Numbered from the stretch's first letter, positions 34,323-42,183 are shown. The stretch: DNA of 64,000 nt from Mycolicibacterium alvei (GCF_010727325.1 NZ_AP022566.1:240164-304163); one strand, 5' to 3'. Notes: a model not told the origin generated them from the sequence alone. Numbers and translations: made by a program.

Positions 34323-34359
34323 ACTGTGGGTGGCACCGGTACCCGGTGCCACCCACAGT
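34323..34359. terminator. Strong 17-bp hairpin terminator between convergent genes
   Basis: ACTGTGGGTGGCACCGG, a 3-nt loop (TAC), then the exact reverse complement: a perfect 17-bp stem. It lies 20 bp after the stop at 34303 and between convergent genes (34303 plus strand, 34529 minus strand), so it can stop transcription from both sides. The T-tract is weak, as is common in mycobacteria. Confidence 0.75.
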
Positions 34360-34528
34360 TCATTTAGGCGCAGCGCTTTTGCGACGAGCCTGAAATCTGG
34401 TGCACGTGCTGGCCCCCGGGGCGCGCGGGCGCGGGAGCTGATTGGGAATGTGCTCGTCGGACCGGCGGATTCAAGTCGGATCTGCGCGCATGTGGTACCC
34501 GATGAGCACGAAAGCGGCGATGCGCGTC

Positions 34529-35338
34529 TTATCCGGTGGCGTCGCCAATTTCGTTGAGCAGCTCTTTGCGCAGCGCATTGACTTCCATGAGCGCCTGCAG
34601 TGCTTCGCGGGTGAAACTCTGCTCGACGAGCAGAGTCAGCTTGCCTTCGGTCTCTTCCAGCATGGTGATCAACGAGGCAGCCAGTTGTGGCTGGCCCGGG
34701 AGGTCAGTGCGGACCTGCGACACCGCGTGAATGATCGACCGTGCCAGATCCACCGAGATTTCGCCGGCCGAAGGCGGATCGTCGGCGAACAGTGCGGGAT
34801 CCTCACCGGACAGAATCCGCGTGATCGCACCCGGCTTCCACTTCAGGGACTCTTCTAGTCGCACGATCGACTTAGCTTGAGGCGGGCCTTGGCGGCCGTT
34901 CTCCACCAGTGATATCGAGACTGGGCTAAGTCCAGATTTAGCCGCGAGTTGTTCCTGGGTTAAGTCCAACTGGTGGCGACGCATGCGGATCGCCCGGCCC
35001 AGGCTCTTGGTGTCGACCACTGGTTCCGACGTGGGGGGCAGCTGGCGGGCATAGCTGTCCGGATCGCCGCCGGCTAGAACATGGGATATCGCACCCGAGT
35101 CCCAGACCAATGCCGATTCAAGCCGTTGACGTGTGGCTTCGCGCGGCGGGCCCTGGCTTCCAGTCTCCAGATTCGATATCGAAACGGGGTTCATCGACGC
35201 CCGTTCCGCGAGTTCGGTCTGGGTGAGGCGTAACTGCTTACGCCGGTCGCGGATGAACTGGCCCAGGCGCTTAGACGGCGACTCGGCCGGCATCGTCGGA
35301 CCAGTTGTCACCCGCTGAGTATATGCAGCGCTGAACAC
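34529..35338 (-). CDS. Double XRE helix-turn-helix regulator
   Basis: 269 residues from GTG 35338; ATG 35293 is an alternative that starts just before the first HTH. Two tandem XRE domains: LGQFIRDRRKQLRLTQTELA...(N)PVSISNLETG and LGRAIRMRRHQLDLTQEQLA...LSPVSISLVENG. Both end in a similar tail (SGAISHVLAGGDP; PGAITRILSGEDP), so the gene arose by internal duplication. The helical C-terminus (about 190-265) probably oligomerises. It diverges from the whiB-like gene across an AT-richer region full of CTTAG/CTAAG palindromes, its likely operators. Confidence 0.85.
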   Translation of the reverse strand: MFSAAYTQRVTTGPTMPAESPSKRLGQFIRDRRKQLRLTQTELAERASMNPVSISNLETGSQGPPREATRQRLESALVWDSGAISHVLAGGDPDSYARQLPPTSEPVVDTKSLGRAIRMRRHQLDLTQEQLAAKSGLSPVSISLVENGRQGPPQAKSIVRLEESLKWKPGAITRILSGEDPALFADDPPSAGEISVDLARSIIHAVSQVRTDLPGQPQLAASLITMLEETEGKLTLLVEQSFTREALQALMEVNALRKELLNEIGDATG

Positions 35339-35399
35339 GGTTAAGGCCTACCTAGGTTTCTTCACTTTCAACTTGTGCTTGACGCGTTACCAGACCGGG

Positions 35400-35410
35400 C
35401 TTAGGCTAAG
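35400..35410. promoter_or_regulatory. CTTAG-G-CTAAG inverted repeat
   Basis: A 5-1-5 palindrome within the divergent region between the double-XRE regulator and the whiB-like gene. It shares half-sites with the larger palindrome at 35455-35470; related half-sites also occur near 35440 (ACTTAG). Candidate operator. Confidence 0.4.
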
Positions 35411-35454
35411 GCCACAATTTAAGTCAAGTTTGTGGAGGACTTAGTTACAGTTTC

Positions 35455-35470
35455 GTCTTAGGTCTAAGAC
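35455..35470. promoter_or_regulatory. GTCTTAG-GT-CTAAGAC palindrome upstream of whiB-like gene
   Basis: A perfect 7-2-7 inverted repeat (16 bp) ending 18 bp before the first possible whiB-like start. With the CTTAG palindrome at 35400 it forms a repeated operator family in the divergent promoter. The double-XRE protein encoded on the other side is the natural binder. Its position close to the start codon suggests repression. Confidence 0.5.
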
Positions 35471-35488
35471 TTCACACCGAGCCCGAGG

Positions 35489-36145
35489 ATGGTGGCCCTC
35501 ATGCCGGAGATGATCAGCGAGTACCAGATGAGCCTGGATTTCGACCAGGACGACGACTTCGCCGAACTCGACGCGCTAGACGAAGACTTCTGCGAAGTCG
35601 AACCCCAGGTGGATCCTGATGACACTGCGTCGCACAAACGTGCCCGGGTCATTCCGATCCGCGGCAATGGGCAGTTCGACCTCAGGAGCACAGACGACAG
35701 GACTCCCTGCCAGTCCGATCCCGACGCATGGTTTCCCGATCTGCATGCAGACCGCACCGACGGGGAGTCTGATCCTGACCCCGAGCAGCTCAGCCTCGAA
35801 CGGCGCCGCATCCAGCGCACCGCGGCCTTGTGCGACACCTGCTTTTTCCGGGTGAACTGCGCCATCAATGCGTTGGAGGCCGGAGACGAAAACGGGATCT
35901 TCGCCGGAGTGCTCCTTGATCACACCCCGGCGCGGCTGAAGAAGGCCCAGGCCCGGCTGGCCGAGGTCGTCGCGGCCGACATCATCGACAACGAGCGGGT
36001 ACCCCAGCGCCTGGCCGACATTCTGGAAGACCGCGCCGATATCGCCAAAGTCATCACCGAGGCGGCTGAGCGGATCCGCATGGACCGGATTCGGGTGCAG
36101 TCACGCAGGGCAGCGCGCCGCACACGTCGAACAAGGTCGGCCTAA
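35489..36145 (+). CDS. WhiB-like iron-sulfur transcription factor
   Basis: 218 residues from ATG 35489 (ATG 35501 is equally possible). Four conserved Cys (C74, C115, C118, C124) give the WhiB pattern C-x(n)-C-x2-C-x5-C with PCQSDPDAWFP and LCDTCFFRVNCAINALEAGD, followed by the turn G-I-F-A-G. The C-terminal ~75 residues are helical and end in an Arg-rich tail (RRAARRTRRTRS). WhiB proteins bind a [4Fe-4S] cluster and work with sigma factor region 4. Probably controls plasmid genes such as transfer. The N-terminal ~70 acidic residues are longer than usual. Confidence 0.9.
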   Translation: MVALMPEMISEYQMSLDFDQDDDFAELDALDEDFCEVEPQVDPDDTASHKRARVIPIRGNGQFDLRSTDDRTPCQSDPDAWFPDLHADRTDGESDPDPEQLSLERRRIQRTAALCDTCFFRVNCAINALEAGDENGIFAGVLLDHTPARLKKAQARLAEVVAADIIDNERVPQRLADILEDRADIAKVITEAAERIRMDRIRVQSRRAARRTRRTRSA

Positions 36146-36873
36146 TGCACGCCGGCGACGCTGGTCCGGCTCCCCTTGAGCCCCAGCACATCCCCGCCTT
36201 CAGTGACGACGATCAGCCCGACTCGACTATCCGGACTGCCTACTGGGACGGTGTCGCCCTCATCGAGGCCGGGTGGACACTTCGAGGGCTCGACTACGAC
36301 CCAGCATTCGGGATCAACGTAGCCGCCGAATCTCCGAACCACCGCATGGTGATTGCCACGTGCAACACCGCCGGAGGATTCGCCGATGAGACGCAACGGT
36401 GCGGTGCCGGACAACTGCAACAGCAGTTCACCGAGAATCTCGCCGCGGCGGTCGGGTGCCATGAGCACACCGATGCGCTGACGCGGCTCGACCAGCTGCG
36501 ACTCCTATTGCAGGCCTACGCAGGGCCCACGGTGCGACCCGAACTACGTGGCCACGACGTGCCCGGGATCGCGCACTGCGCGCAACCACGTCGCGCCATG
36601 CGCGCCTGCTTCTGGCTGCTGTGCACCCTGGAATGCGGATACCACTGGAAGCTGAGCAACATCGGCGAAGACGTCGCCCACGGTGGCTTCATCGCAGACA
36701 TCCCCGATGAACCCCTGGCGATCTATCCCCGCGGAATGCGACCAGACGGCTCCGACGCCGGACTACTCGCGCATACCCTCGCGGCGCTGACCAGCGCTGA
36801 GATGGCCCGGATGGTGCACCTGCACGAATGGCACCGGTCTTTCAGTGGCCACGGCAGCGCACTTCAATCATGA
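36145..36873 (+). CDS. Unrecognised protein, 242 aa
   Basis: ATG 36145 overlaps the whiB-like stop (TAATG), so it is translationally coupled. The protein is rich in His, Cys and Trp (IAHCAQPRRAMRACFWLLCT, then LECGYHWKL), which could suggest metal binding, but there is no known motif. It is the second gene of a compact set whiB - this gene - winged-helix gene - paralogue. Function unknown; regulation together with the WhiB protein is likely. Confidence 0.6.
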   Translation: MHAGDAGPAPLEPQHIPAFSDDDQPDSTIRTAYWDGVALIEAGWTLRGLDYDPAFGINVAAESPNHRMVIATCNTAGGFADETQRCGAGQLQQQFTENLAAAVGCHEHTDALTRLDQLRLLLQAYAGPTVRPELRGHDVPGIAHCAQPRRAMRACFWLLCTLECGYHWKLSNIGEDVAHGGFIADIPDEPLAIYPRGMRPDGSDAGLLAHTLAALTSAEMARMVHLHEWHRSFSGHGSALQS

Positions 36874-37391
36874 CCGTCAGCGACAACGACTCACCCACAG
36901 GACTCCCCGAGCGCCTGCTCGACGTACTTGCCAGTGGGCGGGCCATGACCACATCGGAAATCCGCGACTGCGTCCAGGGCCCATCGTCGGGCGCTCGTCC
37001 TGTGGTTCACGAAGACGTTTACGGCGCGCTGATCCGGATGGAATCGCGAGGTCTCGTACAGCGTGCCCGTGTCGCGGGACGGCGGAAAGTGTACTGGCGC
37101 AACACCGTTGGTGGAGGCCAGAAACCGTCGGTGGTTGGCGTGCTGTTGCGCGCCCAACAGTTGGCCACCGTGCAGTGGTCACCGCGTCAGTTCGACATCG
37201 AGGAGTGCCTACTCCGAGCGTGGATTGCCTGCGGAATGCCGGGTGACCTCAACACCATCGTCGCGCGCGTCGCTGCATCGCTGCCCGGCGGTGACCTCGA
37301 CGCCTTCAACCGCGCACCTGAGCGCACCAGATCGGATGTGGCGGCACTGTTTGCCGCCTCAGTTCAACCCCTCATCGGAGGTGTGGCATGA
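36870..37391 (+). CDS. Winged-helix-like protein, 173 aa
   Basis: ATG 36870 overlaps the previous gene by 4 bp. The N-terminal ~75 residues look like a winged helix (PERLLDVLASGRAMTTSEIR, then VYGALIRMESRGLVQRARVA and the wing GRRKVYWRN). The C-terminal part (FDIEECLLRAWIACGMPGDL...) recurs in the next gene (YDFDLYQCLRCAWNSAEQAV...), so the two share a domain. It may regulate, or be regulated with, the WhiB-like gene. It overlaps the next start by 4 bp. Confidence 0.65.
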   Translation: MTVSDNDSPTGLPERLLDVLASGRAMTTSEIRDCVQGPSSGARPVVHEDVYGALIRMESRGLVQRARVAGRRKVYWRNTVGGGQKPSVVGVLLRAQQLATVQWSPRQFDIEECLLRAWIACGMPGDLNTIVARVAASLPGGDLDAFNRAPERTRSDVAALFAASVQPLIGGVA

Positions 37392-37987
37392 GCAGCACAG
37401 CAGTCGACACCGCATCGCTTCAACTTCCCCGCGGTGTGCAAGTCCATCCGTATCGCGAAGGCCTGCGCGTGCAATGCGCCGGCTGGTACGTCGACGTCTG
37501 CGGCAGCGTGGTTGTCCCGCCGCGGTATACCGCCGTTGCCGGAATGGACATGACCGGCCTATTTGCCTGCCTCACGGTGGCAAACCGGCTTGCCACCAAA
37601 GGCCTGCGCAGCAGCGCACCGACTGAACCGGCCCGGCGGCCAACGCCGCGCGGTCGGGTGATGCCCGCTGATGACCCCAACGAAGACCTCACCACCGACA
37701 CGGCCGTCGACAAGATCCTCATGCAGGCAGCCGACGTCGTCGAAACCCGGTGGCATATCTACGACTTCGACCTCTACCAATGCCTTCGATGCGCCTGGAA
37801 CAGCGCAGAACAGGCAGTGCCCTGGACGTCGCTGACAGCACGAATCCGCGCCGTCGTCGACGACGGTGACATTCTGCGCTACAACGACGGACTGCTTGCC
37901 CTGGACAGCCTCACGGCCGCTCGGGCGCACGCGGCAGCCCTGGTGCGCGCTGCGGCCCACCCCACACACGTGAGCACGGCGGCATGA
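37388..37987 (+). CDS. Paralogue sharing the C-terminal domain of the upstream gene
   Basis: 199 residues from ATG 37388 (4-bp overlap). The N-terminal ~75 residues (VQVHPYREGLRVQCAGWYVD, then VAGMDMTGLFACLTVANRLA) are unrelated to the winged helix upstream; the last ~80 residues share its C-terminal layout, with an F-D-x-x-x-C-L-R-x-A-W core. A two-gene set joining one domain to two different N-terminal parts. No family is recognised. Confidence 0.6.
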   Translation: MSSTAVDTASLQLPRGVQVHPYREGLRVQCAGWYVDVCGSVVVPPRYTAVAGMDMTGLFACLTVANRLATKGLRSSAPTEPARRPTPRGRVMPADDPNEDLTTDTAVDKILMQAADVVETRWHIYDFDLYQCLRCAWNSAEQAVPWTSLTARIRAVVDDGDILRYNDGLLALDSLTAARAHAAALVRAAAHPTHVSTAA

Positions 37988-38081
37988 ACCGCATGCAAGT
38001 GCCACTCAACGACGCGCGCGCAGTGCTTCGCTCTCGACGTCGACGTCGCGGTTGCCGTTACTCCGACAGAGGAGACGGCCC

Positions 38082-38633
38082 ATGACGTTTGGCGCGTTGC
38101 ATCACCCATGGGCGCTGCTGCGACCCTCACCCGCCCCTGGCCGGCTGATCATCGATCCGAGCCGCCCCGCGCTGGGGTGGGTACTGAGCAGCTCGCACTG
38201 CGCCGGATCCACCCTGCGGCGCTGCGTGACCTTCGCTCGTCGATGGGGATACGGGTCGGTCAACATCGTCGGCCTCCACAGTTCAACGCTTACCGGCGAT
38301 CCCGGCAGCCGCGCAGCCAGCCTGGGCCAGGACGCCCCACTCGACGAGATGGTCGCAGCGTGCGACTTGATCGTGCTGGCCTGGGGCGCCGATGTCGACC
38401 CGTGCCGTGCACGACACGTCACCGCAACCCTGTGGAGCCAGTGCACGAGCCGTGGCGGATCGCTAGGCGTCCTGGGCTGGACCCACAACGGCCAGCCGAG
38501 CCAGCCCCAAGATGTCGCCCCGGCCACGGTCCCTGAATGCTTCACAACCCCACCGTGTCCCGAACAACACGAGTGGTGGGCCACCCACGAAGCCGACGAC
38601 TCGAACTGGAGCCAGCTTCTCAGCGTCCCCTAG
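38082..38633 (+). CDS. DUF1643-like protein
   Basis: 183 residues from ATG 38082, with AGAGGAGA 8 nt upstream. The pattern NPS-like start (IDPSRPALGW), then RRCVTFARRWGYGSVNIVGL and DLIVLAWGADVD, ending in LGVLGWTHNGQPSQP, follows DUF1643 proteins, which usually read N-P-S, R-x-x-x-x-x-x-x-G and G-x-P-x-H-P. Here the last H-P is Q-P and N-P is D-P, so it is a divergent member. Plasmids and phages often carry DUF1643 genes of unknown role. It lies 94 bp after the previous gene. Confidence 0.6.
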   Translation: MTFGALHHPWALLRPSPAPGRLIIDPSRPALGWVLSSSHCAGSTLRRCVTFARRWGYGSVNIVGLHSSTLTGDPGSRAASLGQDAPLDEMVAACDLIVLAWGADVDPCRARHVTATLWSQCTSRGGSLGVLGWTHNGQPSQPQDVAPATVPECFTTPPCPEQHEWWATHEADDSNWSQLLSVP

Positions 38634-38807
38634 AGCCACGCAGCTGGTTTCGCCAGCGCGCCAACCCCATTCACACCGATGACAAGGAGATGACCACCCA
38701 GGACAACGCATCCGTGCCTGTTCCAACACCGCACGGACACAACTTCACATAGGGCAGCGCAAACGCCAACCCCCAGAGGGGGAAGGGTTTTGAAGAAGAA
38801 GCGATAC

Positions 38808-38830
38808 GCCCGGAGCCATCACCTCCGGGC
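38808..38830. other. 8-bp perfect hairpin in the rep leader
   Basis: GCCCGGAG, loop CCATCAC, CTCCGGGC. No T-run follows, so it is more likely a structural element of the leader RNA than a terminator. It lies 58 bp upstream of the rep start. Confidence 0.45.
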
Positions 38831-38862
38831 CTGAGCGAAGCATCACCATCGCTCTTACCGCT

Positions 38863-38881
38863 GCCCTCGATAACGGAGGGC
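38863..38881 (+). promoter_or_regulatory. Hairpin that covers the rep ribosome binding site
   Basis: GCCCTC-N7-GAGGGC. Its 3' arm contains the GGAGGG Shine-Dalgarno sequence (38875-38880) of the rep-like gene that starts at GTG 38889. Folding would hide the site and lower Rep synthesis. The CTTTT following the stem also allows reading it as an intrinsic terminator; both could act as attenuation. Confidence 0.5.
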
Positions 38882-38888
38882 TTTTACC

Positions 38889-40277
38889 GTGGAAGGTAGC
38901 TCTCAGAGTACTTCATGCTCTGAATACCAGGCAAGTAATTCACCACGAACCTGCACGACACGCCGCGCGACATGCGGACAAAACGCCGAAGATCCCCATG
39001 GCCGAGCGTCGACACTGCCGTCGCTGGCTGCCGCGCGGGCTCGGCGTGGTATTTGCCAGGATCGGCCGCGGGTGTTGAAGTCCGATGCTCGGCGGGTGGT
39101 GTCGCGGGTGCAGGCGCACGCGGCCGGTATGGGCCTGCGTGGGGCCCGCAAAGCGGTGCTGGCCGCCGTGCTGGAGCTGCTGCCGGGCCGGCACAGCCGG
39201 ATCACTGATGACGCGGTGCGGCTGTATCAGTTGGCTGATCTGATCGTGGAGGCCGGCGGACGCCGGTACTGCGACAAGACGATTGGGCGTGCGCTGGCCT
39301 CTCTGGCCGCCGACGAGCTCGTCGACTACATCCCGGCCCGCGGCCGCGGAAACCGGGCTCTGGTGGCCATCCACCGCCGCTTCGTCGACGACATCGAAGT
39401 ACTCCAACGCGACGAAACCGGCCGTGTCATCGTGCCCGCGAGCGCTGAATCCGTCACCTTTTCTGAAGCCCCTTCCTCTTATAGGCCAAAGGCCAATTAC
39501 CCCCCTACCCCCCGCAGCACCGACACCCAGGCCACAAGCGACTCTCGACCGACGGGGGTAGAAATTCATCCCGACGAGGTCCGCGAGGTGTTCGCGGCCC
39601 TGCCCGAGGCCTACCAGGGCCTCGGGACCCGCACCCGGTGGCGTCTCGGCGGTCTGATTCGCCGCCAGCTGGGCCGCGGCTGGCGCCCCGGCCAGGTCGT
39701 CGCGATCCTGGCCGCACCCCTGCCCGGAGGGGTGAAATCGCCACTGCACCTGGCCATGTGGCGGCTGGCCAAGAACCAAATCGGCTCCGGACCACGGCTG
39801 GCGCCGCTGCAGCAGGCCTGGGACATGGCCGCCGCCGAGGCCGCTCGAACCCGCAGTGAGCTGGCCGTCGAGGAATCCCTGTCCAGCGTCACTGCGGCTA
39901 CCACGCCCGACCAGCGTGACCACGCACTGCGCGCCGCCGCCGTGCAATTCGGCACCATCACCGATCCCCGAGCCGCACTGGTCGCCGCAGCCCGCGCCGC
40001 GACCCGCCGATACCCCAGCCACAGCCAGGCCACAGCTCTGCAGCACTGGGCGAACAGCATCCTCGAGGATCACCGCGCCACCGCACCCGAACCCACGATT
40101 CCAGCTGCATCGAATCTTGGTGTGGAGCTGGCCATGAGCACCGTTACCGGCCACTGCGTGAACTGCCAATGCACCCCCGGCACCATTCGCACCGAACTAC
40201 CCATCCCGGTACCAGTGTGCGACACCTGCTGGGCGGCCAACGCCGAACCCGAGTTCGAGGAGGACTACGCAGCGTGA
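38889..40277 (+). CDS. Plasmid replication-initiator-like protein
   Basis: 462 residues from GTG 38889, preceded by GGAGGG. After an Arg-rich N-terminal ~70 residues, a winged-helix-like domain (about 85-175: LRGARKAVLAAVLELLPGRH..., YCDKTIGRALASLAADELVD, GRGNRALVAI) is followed by a second domain around 225-310 (LPEAYQGLGTRTRWRLGGLI), an Ala-rich helical region, and a C-terminal zinc ribbon (CVNCQC ... CDTC). Its stop overlaps the dnaB start (GTGA). Position before a helicase gene and wH domain suggest an origin-binding or helicase-loading role. The family is not certain. Confidence 0.6.
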   Translation: MEGSSQSTSCSEYQASNSPRTCTTRRATCGQNAEDPHGRASTLPSLAAARARRGICQDRPRVLKSDARRVVSRVQAHAAGMGLRGARKAVLAAVLELLPGRHSRITDDAVRLYQLADLIVEAGGRRYCDKTIGRALASLAADELVDYIPARGRGNRALVAIHRRFVDDIEVLQRDETGRVIVPASAESVTFSEAPSSYRPKANYPPTPRSTDTQATSDSRPTGVEIHPDEVREVFAALPEAYQGLGTRTRWRLGGLIRRQLGRGWRPGQVVAILAAPLPGGVKSPLHLAMWRLAKNQIGSGPRLAPLQQAWDMAAAEAARTRSELAVEESLSSVTAATTPDQRDHALRAAAVQFGTITDPRAALVAAARAATRRYPSHSQATALQHWANSILEDHRATAPEPTIPAASNLGVELAMSTVTGHCVNCQCTPGTIRTELPIPVPVCDTCWAANAEPEFEEDYAA

Positions 40278-42049
40278 CCATCACTGGATCGCCGCGGGCG
40301 GTCGAAACCACGAACAATCATGAATCGACCGTCGACTACGACAACCGGCAGCCGCCGCAGGACATGGCGGCCGAGCAGGCGGTCCTGGGCGGCATGCTGT
40401 TGAGCAAGGATGCGATCGCCGATGTCCTGGAGCGGTTGCGTCCCGGCGACTTCTACCGGCCGGCGCACCAGAACGTCTACGACGCGATCCTGGACCTCTA
40501 CGGCCGGGGTGAGCCCGCCGATGCCGTCACCGTGGCAGCCGAACTCGATCGCCGCGGCCTGCTTCGTCGCATCGGCGGTGCGCCGTATCTGCACACGCTG
40601 ATCTCCACCGTGCCCACCGCGGCCAATGCCGGTTTCTACGCAGGCATCGTGGCCGAGAAGGCGCTGTTGCGCCGGTTGGTGGAGGCGGGCACCCGGGTGG
40701 TCCAGTACGGCTACGCCGGAGCCGACGGCGCCGATGTCACGGACGTCGTCGATCGGGCGCAGGCCGAGATCTACGACGTGACCGAGCGACGCGCTTCCGA
40801 GGACTTCGTCGCGCTCGAAGACCTGCTGCAGCCCACCATGGACGAGCTCGACGCGATCGCGTCCGGCGGAGTGAGCAAGGGCGTACCCACCGGATTCTTC
40901 GAACTCGACGAACTCACCAACGGTCTGCACGCCGGCCAGATGATCGTCGTCGCTGCGCGACCGGGCGTCGGCAAGGCGCTCGCACTCGATACACCACTGC
41001 CCAGCCCTGCCGGCTGGACCACCATGGGCGAGGTTGTGGTGGGAGACAGTCTCATTGGCTCCGACGGGCGACCTACCCAGGTGGTCGCCGCTACTGAGGT
41101 GATGGTTGGTCGCCCCTGCTTTCAGGTGCGGTTCAACGACGGCACCGCCATCGTTGCTGACGAACTACACCAGTGGCCCACCGGCGACGGCATCAAGACG
41201 ACTGCCCAGCTGCGCGCTGGGGAACGGATCGGGCAGTCGGAGAGCGATGTGGGACACCTAGTGCTCGGAGTCGACCCTGTCGACAGTGTGCCTGTGCGCT
41301 GCGTCGAGGTCAGCAGCGCTGATCATCTCTACCTGGCCGGCGCGGGCCGAGTCCTCACCCATAACTCCACACTGGGCCTCGACTTCATGAGGTCCTGCTC
41401 GATCAAACACCAAATGGCCAGCGTCATCTTCTCGCTCGAAATGAGCAAGTCCGAGATCGTCATGCGGCTGCTGTCAGCCGAGGCCAACGTCAAACTCGCC
41501 GACATGCGCGCCGGCCGGATGGGTGATGACGAATGGGCAAGGCTCGCAAGACGAATGGCCGAGATCAGCGAGGCCCCACTGTTCATCGACGACTCCCCGA
41601 ACCTCACCATGATGGAGATCCGCGCAAAAGCCCGCCGACTGGCCCAGAAAGCGGATCTGCGGCTCATCGTGGTCGATTACCTGCAGCTCATGACAACGGG
41701 CAAACGCAGCGAGTCACGACAACAAGAGGTCTCCGAGATGTCACGGCAGCTCAAGTTGCTGGCCAAGGAGATCAACGTCCCCGTCGTGGCGATCAGCCAG
41801 CTGAATCGCGGACCTGAGCAACGGACGGACAAACGGCCAGCTGTATCCGATCTTCGCGAGAGCGGAGCGATTGAACAGGATTCTGACCTGGTTCTATTGC
41901 TGCATAGACCGGACGCAGTCGACCGCGACGACCCGCGATCGGGCGAAGCTGACATCATCGTAGGCAAACATAGGGCAGGCCCGACCGCCTCGATCACAGT
42001 TGCCCACCAACTTCATCTATCCCGGTTTGCCAACATGGCCCGTGGCTGA
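40274..42049 (+). CDS. dnaB: DnaB replicative helicase with class 3 mini-intein
   Basis: GTG 40274 overlaps the rep-like stop by 4 bp; the frame upstream is a shadow. The precursor is 591 residues, and removing a 130-residue intein leaves 461, a usual DnaB length. The N-terminal domain (QDMAAEQAVLGGMLLSKDAI...) is typical. The Walker A motif is interrupted: ARPGVGK, intein, STLGLDF. Downstream are VIFSLEMSKSEI, LIVVDYLQLM (Walker B), ISQLNRGPEQR and the C-terminal DLRESGAIEQDSD. It unwinds DNA at the replication fork and gives the replicon some independence from host DnaB. Confidence 0.95.
   Translation: MTITGSPRAVETTNNHESTVDYDNRQPPQDMAAEQAVLGGMLLSKDAIADVLERLRPGDFYRPAHQNVYDAILDLYGRGEPADAVTVAAELDRRGLLRRIGGAPYLHTLISTVPTAANAGFYAGIVAEKALLRRLVEAGTRVVQYGYAGADGADVTDVVDRAQAEIYDVTERRASEDFVALEDLLQPTMDELDAIASGGVSKGVPTGFFELDELTNGLHAGQMIVVAARPGVGKALALDTPLPSPAGWTTMGEVVVGDSLIGSDGRPTQVVAATEVMVGRPCFQVRFNDGTAIVADELHQWPTGDGIKTTAQLRAGERIGQSESDVGHLVLGVDPVDSVPVRCVEVSSADHLYLAGAGRVLTHNSTLGLDFMRSCSIKHQMASVIFSLEMSKSEIVMRLLSAEANVKLADMRAGRMGDDEWARLARRMAEISEAPLFIDDSPNLTMMEIRAKARRLAQKADLRLIVVDYLQLMTTGKRSESRQQEVSEMSRQLKLLAKEINVPVVAISQLNRGPEQRTDKRPAVSDLRESGAIEQDSDLVLLLHRPDAVDRDDPRSGEADIIVGKHRAGPTASITVAHQLHLSRFANMARG
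40976..41365 (+). other. Class 3 mini-intein in the DnaB P-loop
   Basis: 130 residues (precursor residues 235-364), ALALDTPLPSPAGWTTMGEV... to ...RVLTHN. The first residue is Ala rather than Cys or Ser. The class 3 triplet is present: Trp67 (in ELHQWPT), Cys109 (VRCVEV) and Thr128 (VLTHN), with terminal His129-Asn130 and Ser as +1 residue. Class 3 inteins start splicing at the internal Cys. There is no homing endonuclease domain. It splits the ATP-binding loop between Lys and Ser, so the helicase is inactive until splicing. It resembles the known Mycobacterium smegmatis DnaB1 intein. Confidence 0.9.
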
Positions 42050-42056
42050 CTCCACC

Positions 42057-42120
42057 TGTAGGTTCTCAAGTTTGACTGCACTTTCTCAAGTTCGGCTGCA
42101 CTAGGACTGCACTTGTGCAG
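42057..42120. mobile_element. Tn7-like transposon end with TnsB-site repeats
   Basis: TGTA at 42057 begins a likely transposon end, only 8 bp after the dnaB stop. Two direct 19-bp repeats, at 42063-42081 and 42083-42101, differ at 2 positions and start 20 bp apart (TTCTCAAGTT...CTGCAC). A partial third site (GACTGCAC, 42105-42112) merges into the palindrome CTGCAC-TT-GTGCAG at 42107-42120. This is the layout of TnsB binding sites at Tn7-like ends, and the tnsABC genes follow. The far end was searched for as an inverted match up to 64000 and was not found. Confidence 0.65.
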
Positions 42121-42183
42121 TGAACGTGAGACACACCGGGGACGGATCGGTGGATTCCGCCCGTGAGATGAGATGGTCAAGGT

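Larger units (their letters stand above)
38634..38888. other. Structured leader region upstream of the rep-like gene
   Basis: About 250 bp with several hairpins: CCCCC-AGA-GGGGG at 38770-38782, GCCCGGAG-CCATCAC-CTCCGGGC at 38808-38830 and GCCCTC-GATAACG-GAGGGC at 38863-38881. A 20-codon frame (ATG 38690) has its purine-rich site too close to be convincing. The stacked structures just before a rep-like gene suggest copy-number control by leader RNA. No antisense promoter could be assigned. Confidence 0.45.
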
